In this document: positions 15,219-22,162 of the stretch, piece after piece
How positions within the stretch are numbered: the stretch's first letter is position 1
Layout of the letters: every line of letters begins with the position of its first letter
IMG/VR virus record: IMGVR_UViG_3300020171_000370
Coordinates: 1 to 22,162 of that record
Direction: 5' to 3' (one strand)
DNA length: 22,162 nt
Origin: a virus
Made by a program: the position numbers and the translations under genes
The notes under the pieces: model-generated
Database searches by the model: none
Told to the model about the DNA's origin: nothing
What the model saw: only the letters and a program-made list of their open reading frames with translations

Positions 15219-15412
15219 TGCCAACAAAAGCAGAGAGTCTCACAAAAGATAGTTCTCCTGAATCAACAAAGGCAGCAATAAGTTCTTGTATCAGCCAACT
15301 TATGGACGAGGGTGGCAGGTCGCAAGAACAATGTGTCGCTATCTGCATGGAGCAAACACGGAAAGCAACAGGAAAGCAATTAAAGAAGAAGTCAACAAGA
15401 ATCGGTAAATAA
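15218..15412 (+). CDS. Small protein with phage 'AVAIC'-type motif
   Basis: This 64-residue protein overlaps the preceding stop as TAATG and has a strong AGGAGGGGG ribosome site. The core, AISSCISQLMDEGGRSQEQC followed by VAICMEQ (C24, C39, C43), matches a pattern often seen in phage head-gene clusters, C-x4-5-EG-x4-QAVAIC, found both as separate small proteins and as tails of larger head proteins. The C-terminus is strongly basic (KQLKKKSTRIGK). The function is unknown. The Cys arrangement could be structural or bind metal. Confidence 0.7.
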   Translation: MPTKAESLTKDSSPESTKAAISSCISQLMDEGGRSQEQCVAICMEQTRKATGKQLKKKSTRIGK

Positions 15413-15445
15413 TAATTCTGTCGTTAACCGAAAAAGGAGGTTATA

Positions 15446-16831
15446 ATGGCAGTTATAGAATTAAATCATCAACAGCACAAATATATGTGTCTTTCTACAG
15501 ACACTAAACCAACCGCCGCAACAGCAGGCGTAACCACAGGCTCTACTTGTTACGTCTACACTATTGCCACAGATTTACTTGTTAAATGGATTACCTATGA
15601 TGGTACAAACTGGGTAATTCAAGATGAGAATGTCTCACTTACCACAATTACAGGCGATAGTATTACTGACGACACAGCAGATGCTATTAAAGCTAGACTT
15701 GTAGATGCGTCTGGAACTGCGCTAGAAAAGGCGGAAGATGCTGCTCATGCCAGTGGTGACAAGGGAATCATGTCTCTTGGTGTCAGAAAAGATGCACCAG
15801 TTTCTCTTGCGGGGACAGATGGTGATTATGTTTCACCCCAGTTTGATAACATGGGTAATCAACGTGTTGTCAATAGCGGAGTTCCTATGTTTGGTGAGCC
15901 TTCACTGGTTGCACGGAATAATGGCTCTGCTTCTTGGGCTAAAACTGGGGTATCTCCTCTTGACCAAAAGAGTGCTACTGGCTGGTTAGCTAATCTATAC
16001 GGCGGTGTGCAATCAGGCTGGGACGACTATGCAAGGGTAGAAATACCAGTTAATGAGATGAAGGTCACGGATTTGTCTGCTGCTATGTGGTCATACTATA
16101 TGACTGAGGCAGAGACTTTTGGCATCAATATGGTTATCTGGGTACACGACCCGACCGACTTTGATAAGAGGGCTGAGATAACTCAACAAGCCGATATAGC
16201 GACTCTCATAAAAGCTGCTGGCTGGAACGCACATGTGCTTAGTACATCAGTAGCGCAGTTTTATTTCTACGGAGAAGGCGAAAGCGGAAACGATGTCTGT
16301 ACCACAGAAGGCCCACCCAATTACTATACTTGGGCACAATATCAATCAGATGCTATGTTCTCAACTTGGACAATCTATCGCATCTCCTTTGAGTATGGAT
16401 GGCAGACTGGGGATAACGAGTTTAAGGATGCTTGGGTAGCCGACATCAAGATAAACGGTCAACTAATCCCCTTGAAACCTGATTCTGGCGGTTCGGGAAG
16501 ATTTAAGAGAATTAGGGCGACAGCTACTTCTGGAGCGATTGCGGTTGCCTTTGCTCCTCAGACTCCGTTCAAGGATTTGTCAGTTATGCTTCATCTTGCT
16601 GCTGTTGCTACTACCGCAGCGAACCTCACTATAAATGTTGACGCTGGTGCGGATGCTCTTTACGATACCAACCTACTCACCATCGCTATGGTTGCAAACG
16701 CAGTTACTAATCTGGTTGTTAAAGAATCTGGCCCCTTTATGGCTGATGATGTGATAGATGTTGATTGGGCAAATGCCGATGGTACGGATTACGGTATCAC
16801 AGTATCCGTTAGGACGGTATTCGATGTCTAA
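15446..16831 (+). CDS. Virion fibre-like structural protein
   Basis: This 461-residue protein has a strong AAGGAGGTT ribosome site (15434-15442). The first 60 residues form a short strand module (STDTKPTAAT to YDGTNWVIQ) like the attachment domains of phage fibre proteins. Residues 97-141 (EDAAHASGDKGIMSLGVRKD ... GDYVSPQFDNMGNQRV) match a module widespread in structural proteins of uncultivated phages. The middle (about 150-350) is aromatic-rich and could be a lectin-like sandwich (VEIPVNEMKVTDLSAAMW, WTIYRISFEYGWQTGD); the C-terminal 100 residues are a Thr/Ala-rich beta domain. I infer a particle-surface or receptor-facing role. The end overlaps the next gene by 8 bases. Confidence 0.65.
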   Translation: MAVIELNHQQHKYMCLSTDTKPTAATAGVTTGSTCYVYTIATDLLVKWITYDGTNWVIQDENVSLTTITGDSITDDTADAIKARLVDASGTALEKAEDAAHASGDKGIMSLGVRKDAPVSLAGTDGDYVSPQFDNMGNQRVVNSGVPMFGEPSLVARNNGSASWAKTGVSPLDQKSATGWLANLYGGVQSGWDDYARVEIPVNEMKVTDLSAAMWSYYMTEAETFGINMVIWVHDPTDFDKRAEITQQADIATLIKAAGWNAHVLSTSVAQFYFYGEGESGNDVCTTEGPPNYYTWAQYQSDAMFSTWTIYRISFEYGWQTGDNEFKDAWVADIKINGQLIPLKPDSGGSGRFKRIRATATSGAIAVAFAPQTPFKDLSVMLHLAAVATTAANLTINVDAGADALYDTNLLTIAMVANAVTNLVVKESGPFMADDVIDVDWANADGTDYGITVSVRTVFDV

Positions 16832-17627
16832 GGTAGTCCTAAATGGTGTGCCTTTAGAGTGTAAGGTTACTCCATCCTTGCAGATAAGCGGAAGCAAGGT
16901 GTGGAGCACTCCTGTCAGAATTAACGGGGGAATGGCTCATGGTATTACGATAAATAATTATGAGTATCCCCCTTGCCCTACTGGTACTGTACTTTACTTT
17001 CCTGGACTTCCAGGGCAAGGTGCTACAATATGGGACAGAGCGGGTACTAATAATGGCGCAATCACTGGGGCAACTTGGGTACGGCTACCTTCTGGACTGT
17101 GGGTACTGAGTTTTGATGGCAATGACAAAGTAACCATTACCGATAATGCTGGTATCAGAGTAGGGACAGGCGACTTTACCATTGGTTGTTGGGCTTACGT
17201 TAATGCCATTGGTGCAATACAAGTTTTCATGGCAAAGGGTAATGATACTTCAACAGAGTTCTACTGGCTCAGAAAAAATGCGACAGATGTAGTCAACTTC
17301 TTTACTCAAAGTGCTGCTGGAACATCCCAAGTAAGCTCAACTGCAACTATGGCTGCAGCTGGTTGGTATCGTATTATAGGAACAAGAGTAACTACTACAC
17401 TGACCATATATGTCAATGCTGTAGCAGCAACGGCAACTGGGCAAACAGTTAGAGATGTAACTGGTACAAGAAACCTATTACTAGGTGTCCGAGAAGCAGA
17501 CCCTCCCAATTTTACAGGATGGTTAGCGGGTAGACAGGCACTTTCATTCTTGAATCCCACAACCGCTTGGACTGCTGCCCAAGTAGCCAATGATTATGCT
17601 CAGACCAGAAGTCTTTTAGGAGTGTGA
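16824..17627 (+). CDS. LamG/concanavalin-like surface protein
   Basis: This 267-residue protein begins MSKVVLNGVPLECKVTPSLQ. A LamG-like jelly roll follows: YFPGLPGQGATIWDRAGTNN, LSFDGNDKVTITDNAG, GDFTIGCWAYVN, ATMAAAGWYRIIGTR and TLTIYVNAVAA, ending in an adhesin-like NPTTAWTAAQVANDYAQTR. This laminin-G/concanavalin pattern binds sugars or proteins, so a role in attachment to the host surface is likely. I choose ATG 16824 over an upstream ATG at 16758 because AGGACGG (16811-16817) is well placed and the earlier start would run far into the previous gene. Coupled translation with that gene is likely. Confidence 0.75.
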   Translation: MSKVVLNGVPLECKVTPSLQISGSKVWSTPVRINGGMAHGITINNYEYPPCPTGTVLYFPGLPGQGATIWDRAGTNNGAITGATWVRLPSGLWVLSFDGNDKVTITDNAGIRVGTGDFTIGCWAYVNAIGAIQVFMAKGNDTSTEFYWLRKNATDVVNFFTQSAAGTSQVSSTATMAAAGWYRIIGTRVTTTLTIYVNAVAATATGQTVRDVTGTRNLLLGVREADPPNFTGWLAGRQALSFLNPTTAWTAAQVANDYAQTRSLLGV

Positions 17628-17630
17628 AGT

Positions 17631-17864
17631 ATGGCAGTAGTAAGATTAAATTTAGACCTTGCAATCCCCCAAACTACTTATGATGCAATCCCAGTAGCAA
17701 AAAAGATTGCCTTTCGGGATATGGTAAGGGGACTCAAGGCTCTATCCGTCAATATAAATGCAGGACAACCCAATGAGGAAATGACAACAAGGGCGGTCTA
17801 TCGAATTTGCCACCATGACGAAGGTTTGAATCATCCTCCTTGCGGAGAGGAACAGGAGATATAA
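17631..17864 (+). CDS. Small protein of unknown function
   Basis: This 77-residue protein starts MAVVRLNLDLAIPQTTYDAI and contains KIAFRDMVRGLKALSVNINAG and a His/Cys-bearing end (YRICHHDEGLNHPPCGEEQE). AGGAGTG sits just upstream, 3 bases separate it from the previous stop, and its stop abuts the next start. The C-terminal CHH...H...C cluster might bind metal. I recognise no family; given its neighbours, a small head-completion or connector accessory protein is possible. Confidence 0.65.
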   Translation: MAVVRLNLDLAIPQTTYDAIPVAKKIAFRDMVRGLKALSVNINAGQPNEEMTTRAVYRICHHDEGLNHPPCGEEQEI

Positions 17865-19130
17865 ATGGCTAAGACTGCGGCAACACTTATAACCGAGATT
17901 GCCCAAGAATTGCAAGACACGGCAGGCACGAAATGGTCTCAAACTGCCGCTACGGGTGAACTTGCCATACAGTTAGAGGATGCAATACGTGAAGTCTCGG
18001 ATTATCTTCCACGTATTATCCTTTACAAGTACAAACTGGAATCGAGGACTGGCACAACCTCTTCCTATCTAAACACATGGCTAATGGACACTACCTTAGA
18101 CCAGTTCGTACCAACAACCGATGTGGGCAAGATAGTTCATAATATAACCACTGACACACCCTCTGATTGGGCTGCTAGTACCGCTTACGTTAAGGGGACA
18201 AGGATTAACCCGACTTCACGCAATGGACACACCTATATTTGCAGTACGGCGGGAACTACGAGTACAACCGAACCGACATGGGTAACTACGATAGATGGTA
18301 CGAATACCGATGGCACGGCAACCTGGATGCACAGGGGTTTAACTACCGACTCCAAGTATGCAATAGTCCTGTCTAGTGGGTCAAATAGTGGTACGCAACT
18401 TAATCTCAGTAAGGACATAATGGCGAACGGGGAAGATTACGAAATCTTCAATTCGGGATGTTGGAACTCAAAGCAAATCAACCTGTCCGATATTGTTGAT
18501 TATGTAGAACCGAATCATGGCGTATTGGCAGTAGAATATCCTGCTGGCACAAAGAGGAACTTTATAGTTGAAGGTGATATTCTAACTATCCTTATGGATT
18601 ACACTGTACCCGATAGTGCTGACACCGATTCCGATGTGGATGCTCTTGTCTGGATTAAACGAAGGCATCAGGTAACACAGCAGTCAATCGTAACGATGTA
18701 TATTGACCTTGCAGCGGGTTATGCTGCGGGTACTACGTCAATATATCTTGATTACGATGGTGGGACTATCACGGGAACAATCAAGGCTGGCTCTGATATT
18801 ACTTTAGGTAGTACAAGGGGAACATATATTCTTACAGCCGATGCTACTTTCAGTACTAACCATATCACCCTTGCTATATTCCCCTGCCTTGAAAGTGCTG
18901 TTGCCAATGATACCGTAGTTAGACTTTTGGTATCCAGTCTTGATAACAGGCTTGAAAGATTGGTGGTTGACCTTGCTGCTTCGGAAGCAGCTATGAGTAA
19001 GTTCGCTAACTCTATCGCTAAGGGCGGGCAAGGGGTCTATGAACGGTACGAAAGAAAACTATACAAGGTACTGGCTGAACTCAAAAGTCTTAAGAAACCT
19101 GTAACTAAACAAACGTACACTAGGGAGTAG
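17865..19130 (+). CDS. Head-tail connector/adaptor candidate with inserted surface module
   Basis: This 421-residue protein has an N-terminal helical part (LITEIAQELQDTAGTKWS, ELAIQLEDAIREVSDYLP) that resembles head-tail adaptors of the gp4 kind, which close the head under the portal. The final helices (LASLASEAAM-like DLAASEAAMSKFANSIAKGG, YERYERKLYKVLAELKSL) fit the same plan. Residues about 101-158 are an inserted module (DWAASTAYVKGT, NGHTYICSTAGTTSTTEPTW, TATWMHRG) like small carbohydrate-binding modules; a related copy lies in the next gene. The region about 160-340 is strand-rich. AGGAG (17853-17857) is the ribosome site. Connector assignment is by sequence style and order, so it is moderate. 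Confidence 0.6.
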   Translation: MAKTAATLITEIAQELQDTAGTKWSQTAATGELAIQLEDAIREVSDYLPRIILYKYKLESRTGTTSSYLNTWLMDTTLDQFVPTTDVGKIVHNITTDTPSDWAASTAYVKGTRINPTSRNGHTYICSTAGTTSTTEPTWVTTIDGTNTDGTATWMHRGLTTDSKYAIVLSSGSNSGTQLNLSKDIMANGEDYEIFNSGCWNSKQINLSDIVDYVEPNHGVLAVEYPAGTKRNFIVEGDILTILMDYTVPDSADTDSDVDALVWIKRRHQVTQQSIVTMYIDLAAGYAAGTTSIYLDYDGGTITGTIKAGSDITLGSTRGTYILTADATFSTNHITLAIFPCLESAVANDTVVRLLVSSLDNRLERLVVDLAASEAAMSKFANSIAKGGQGVYERYERKLYKVLAELKSLKKPVTKQTYTRE

Positions 19131-19141
19131 GGGGTGTTATT

Positions 19142-22100
19142 ATCAGAAGTCTAACAAGCACACTCACTACGGCGCAAAAGGACGTTGGGGATAACATCCT
19201 TAAGGTTGTCCTTTATAAGACGGGTTCGACAACCAGGGCATACAGTACAGAAACAGATGCCTGTATAAAGAACCTATCCCATTCTGAGGAAGAATGGTCT
19301 CAAGTAGCACAGGTAGTTATTGATAACTCGGAAGGCGGTCTTACCTCTCTTGGTCTTCAGGGTTATCAAGGTGTAATCTCTCACGGATTCCATACCTCAG
19401 TTAGTCGTTCTGTCTGGGCAGCAGGCACTTACACATACGGCACTATCATCGTTCCCACTACGTCTAACGGATACCAATACAAATGTGTGGTAGCTGGAAC
19501 TTCTGGTGCTTCCGAACCCACATGGCAGACCTCGCTTGGCGTTACGCAACTAGACGGCGCTACTCTATCATGGGAACTAGACGGATATGCCAGTGATGAG
19601 TACTCGCCGAGTGCACCACTCGAAGTAATAGCCCAAAAGACAGACTCATTAGCTTCTGGTATGCTTTTTACCTCTCTTAGTCTAGCTGGTGTGTTTAATA
19701 TGATGGGTGAAGACCATGCCTCAGTTGCCTATAATCCAGACTCCACTAATGTAGATACACCCAAGACCATTCTAACCGCAATAGCCAATGCTACTATGTC
19801 CTGTTTCTCTCATTGCAAGTCATGGGCGATTGTATTCGATAGCGAAGATGCCCTGATAGATACTTATATTCCAGCCGACTATTTCACAGTTGGGTTTAAC
19901 GAGTCCAGACTATCCGCCTTCAAAAAAGCCCTTGCCTATACAGGGTGCAAGGCTAGGATAGAGAATACCAACGGCGTAGCCACAATTCATGTTTTTCGCC
20001 TATCCTCTAAGCAGGAAAACTATATTACTGGCGATGATGATGTTGCGGAGGTTGGTTCTGTTTTGTGGTTCGCACAAAGTTTCACTCCCACAACTGAACA
20101 ACTAATCACTTCTGTTAAGTTACTTCTTTACAGGGCGGGAACCCCCGGAACGGTAACTGTGAGTATCAGGGCGTCAGACGCTTATGGGCGTCCTACTGGT
20201 GCTGACCTTTGCTCTGGTACTATCAGTGGCGATACTCTTACCACTGATACAGCGGGATTATGGTATGAAATAACCTTTGGCGATGGTTATACCCTAACTG
20301 CCAGCACTAAGTATACCATAGTCGTCAGGACTGTTTCTTCTTCTTTATATTGGCGAATTGATACAGTTGCTACTTATACTGGTGGATTGACAAGTTATAG
20401 TTCCAACTCAGGAAGTTCTTGGTCTTATCTTTATCAAAATGGCGACTTCATGTTTGAGACATGGAGCAAGTCCATCAATTATGAGTATAATGATGAAATC
20501 GCTGCCGCTAACCATAACTTCTTTGATAAGAGTGTTCGCAAACGTCTGGTCATACCCAACAAGATTACAGTCAGTTCATATCCAGTCCAGGGAAGTTACA
20601 CAGGATATGCCACTGATGCCGATTCTTACGCCTCTTTAGGAAGATACATAGAAGAATTCCATTATGTCCGTCCTACTAGTAATGCACAGTGTACAGCCAT
20701 AGCTACTGCTATGATTCAAAATTTACAAACATCAGCCGAGCAAGGGCATGGACTAGCTCCGATGAATGTAGGTCAAGAAATATTCGACTACGTTAAGATA
20801 ACCGATTCCAGGGCAAACGATACAAGGACAGGGAATATCGGGTATTTAATCCGAAACTACAATTCATCCCGTGCCGCCAGTCTATTTAATTTTGAGTTCA
20901 GGTTTGGTGATTTAATTTCGACTGGTCTGGCTGGTACGCAACCTCCGTCAATATCAGAAGGTGAACTAAGCATACAAGCGGTGGCAGACGGTCTTCTTGA
21001 ACTTTGGGGCATATTTAATGAGTCAGTCACCCGAAAGTATAAAGTATATCAGGATGAGGTAATTGATGGCATTTACAGTAAGGTTCTAGCCACTCAGATT
21101 TCAGCAGGTAATCTCTACATATCCGAGGTTAATACTTTCAAAACAGGGTATGACCCCAGTGTAAAGCGCAGAGTATTCACAGCGACCCCGACAACGCCTT
21201 ACGATGTGGGCGACTTGTGGTTAGATGCCACTACAGTTAAACGATGCACGACCGCAAGGGCATCGGGGGCTTATGTGGCAGGCGATTGGACAGCCACAAC
21301 ACTTGATGCGATTACCGATGGCACGACCTACGGCAGAATACTTCTTACCGATATTAGTGCAGGACACATCCTATTATCAGAGACCGTAGGGACACTGGAT
21401 AATATAGATGAGGGTGTAACATACGGTAAATTACTTCTTACTGATATATCTTCAGGACACATTAAACTTACATCGGGAACAGTTGTAAGTGGCGGTTGGT
21501 ATGATGAAAGTGGAGTGGAAATAGATGCCACTCACGGCATAAACATTTACGGGACTGCCAATGCTTTTACTACTAGAGCTACGAAGGCAGGGACAATTCA
21601 GTGTTATGTTGGAGCAGATGGCAAGATTTACGCAGGTGCTGGGGCTGTAGTTCTTGATGCTACTGGGATTATCATAGATGGTCAAACTCTTATTCTTAAA
21701 TATGGTGCTACAACTGAGGGTTATTTATATGGTACTCCTTATGGTTTATCAATCAGCGCTGTGTCAGGGAAGAATCTAAGTATTGGAATAGGTATTTCTT
21801 ATACTGGTGATGGAATTCAGATAGGTGGGGGCATAATTACTGCCTGGGACAATATAGTACCTGGTGAAACAGATTCAAAGGACTTAGGAGATTCTACCCT
21901 TAGATGGCGAGATGTTTATGTCAATGGAGTACAACTAACTGCTGGTGGAATGGTCTATAACTCTGGTGGTAATGTAGTAGTGCTTGCACCTACAAATAAG
22001 AACATCTATCTATATCCTAAAGGACTTTATGTACTGCCCTGGTCTGATAGTACCTACAACTTGGGAGCATCTAACATCAAGTGGGCAAAAATATACTTTA

Positions 22101-22162
22101 ATGAAATGCCAGCTTGCCCTGTTCCTACATCTAACTCAGCACTGGAAGTTATTAAGAGAATC
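19142..22162 (+). CDS. Large tail hub/fibre protein, open at the window end
   Basis: The frame is open from after TAG 19121-19123 to the last base, at least 1007 codons. It has no ATG, GTG or TTG before GTG 19484, which lies within conserved sequence. GGGGGTG (19130-19136) can pair fully, with one wobble, with the ribosomal anti-Shine-Dalgarno, and ATC 19142 (or ATT 19139) is placed to initiate (M)RSLTSTLTTAQKD. Domains: a module at about 91-148 like that in the previous gene; a jelly-roll similar to choice-of-anchor R-type domains at nt 20060-20465 (AQSFTPTTEQLITSVKLLLY); a hub-like stretch (GLAPMNVGQEIFDYVKITDS); two 31-residue repeats (nt 21311-21475); then fibre repeats and DLGDSTLRWRDVYVNG/YNLGASNIKWAKIYFNE, typical of sequence before a tailspike chaperone domain. 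It probably binds the host. Confidence 0.75.
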   Translation, partial: MRSLTSTLTTAQKDVGDNILKVVLYKTGSTTRAYSTETDACIKNLSHSEEEWSQVAQVVIDNSEGGLTSLGLQGYQGVISHGFHTSVSRSVWAAGTYTYGTIIVPTTSNGYQYKCVVAGTSGASEPTWQTSLGVTQLDGATLSWELDGYASDEYSPSAPLEVIAQKTDSLASGMLFTSLSLAGVFNMMGEDHASVAYNPDSTNVDTPKTILTAIANATMSCFSHCKSWAIVFDSEDALIDTYIPADYFTVGFNESRLSAFKKALAYTGCKARIENTNGVATIHVFRLSSKQENYITGDDDVAEVGSVLWFAQSFTPTTEQLITSVKLLLYRAGTPGTVTVSIRASDAYGRPTGADLCSGTISGDTLTTDTAGLWYEITFGDGYTLTASTKYTIVVRTVSSSLYWRIDTVATYTGGLTSYSSNSGSSWSYLYQNGDFMFETWSKSINYEYNDEIAAANHNFFDKSVRKRLVIPNKITVSSYPVQGSYTGYATDADSYASLGRYIEEFHYVRPTSNAQCTAIATAMIQNLQTSAEQGHGLAPMNVGQEIFDYVKITDSRANDTRTGNIGYLIRNYNSSRAASLFNFEFRFGDLISTGLAGTQPPSISEGELSIQAVADGLLELWGIFNESVTRKYKVYQDEVIDGIYSKVLATQISAGNLYISEVNTFKTGYDPSVKRRVFTATPTTPYDVGDLWLDATTVKRCTTARASGAYVAGDWTATTLDAITDGTTYGRILLTDISAGHILLSETVGTLDNIDEGVTYGKLLLTDISSGHIKLTSGTVVSGGWYDESGVEIDATHGINIYGTANAFTTRATKAGTIQCYVGADGKIYAGAGAVVLDATGIIIDGQTLILKYGATTEGYLYGTPYGLSISAVSGKNLSIGIGISYTGDGIQIGGGIITAWDNIVPGETDSKDLGDSTLRWRDVYVNGVQLTAGGMVYNSGGNVVVLAPTNKNIYLYPKGLYVLPWSDSTYNLGASNIKWAKIYFNEMPACPVPTSNSALEVIKRI
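21311..21475 (+). repeat. Tandem 31-residue repeat in the tail protein
   Basis: ITDGTTYGRILLTDISAGHI (from 21311) and IDEGVTYGKLLLTDISSGHI (from 21404) are 93 bases apart. The codons differ at many third positions, so this is an old protein-level repeat. Such units are common in phage fibre shafts. Confidence 0.7.

Noticed and set aside
19100-19145. Programmed frameshift joining the connector gene to the tail gene
   Set aside because: The overlap between the -1 frame stop (19121) and the connector stop (19130) has no slippery heptamer, while a strong ribosome site precedes the tail frame.

Overview
The window is the packaging and virion-structure arm of a tailed double-stranded DNA phage (Caudoviricetes) or a prophage of one. 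Every gene I can support lies on the + strand. They are packed with short gaps, ATGA/TAATG overlaps and mostly strong Shine-Dalgarno sites, and a good extended -10 box (TGTTATAAT) suggests a bacterial host. I cannot name the host. There are no tRNA or rRNA genes, CRISPR arrays or transposases.

Layout: 1-165 is the 3' end of an unidentified upstream gene. 155-595 is an AT-rich HNH endonuclease. It is flanked by two copies of a short segment that encodes the same peptide in the same frame, which suggests the HNH gene inserted into the 3' end of the upstream gene and brought a replacement end with it. 679-2266 holds a probable small terminase and a PBSX-type large terminase; 2275-3942 is the portal. 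Two tiny genes follow (3939-4046, one membrane segment; 4058-4204). Then comes one 2574-residue protein (4213-11937), about 35% of the window, in the slot where many phages carry a MuF-like protein or prohead protease. It has a central LPD38-like block with flanking helical, coiled-coil, proline-rich and repeat regions and a possible ADP-ribosyltransferase-like domain. I read it as a polyvalent internal virion protein, probably delivered with the DNA.

A promoter-like site with a 16-bp palindrome (11950-11985) precedes the scaffold (12021-12653) and major capsid protein (12671-13711). A leader with three degenerate tandem repeats follows (13722-13828), then a probable decoration protein (13856-14734) and a strong hairpin. 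Next are three very small Cys-rich genes (an FmdB-type zinc ribbon, a C2HC finger, and a CxxxC-containing 64-residue protein), a fibre-like protein (15446-16831), a LamG-like protein (16824-17627), a 77-residue protein (17631-17864) and a head-tail connector candidate (17865-19130). The window ends inside a large tail-hub/fibre protein (about 19142 to beyond 22162) that appears to start at a non-AUG codon.

Together these genes package DNA (terminase, portal), build the head (scaffold, capsid, decoration), close it (connector) and recognise the host (LamG, fibre and carbohydrate-binding-like modules). No tape-measure or tail-tube gene is seen between connector and fibre, which with the giant internal protein points weakly to a short-tailed, podovirus-like particle.
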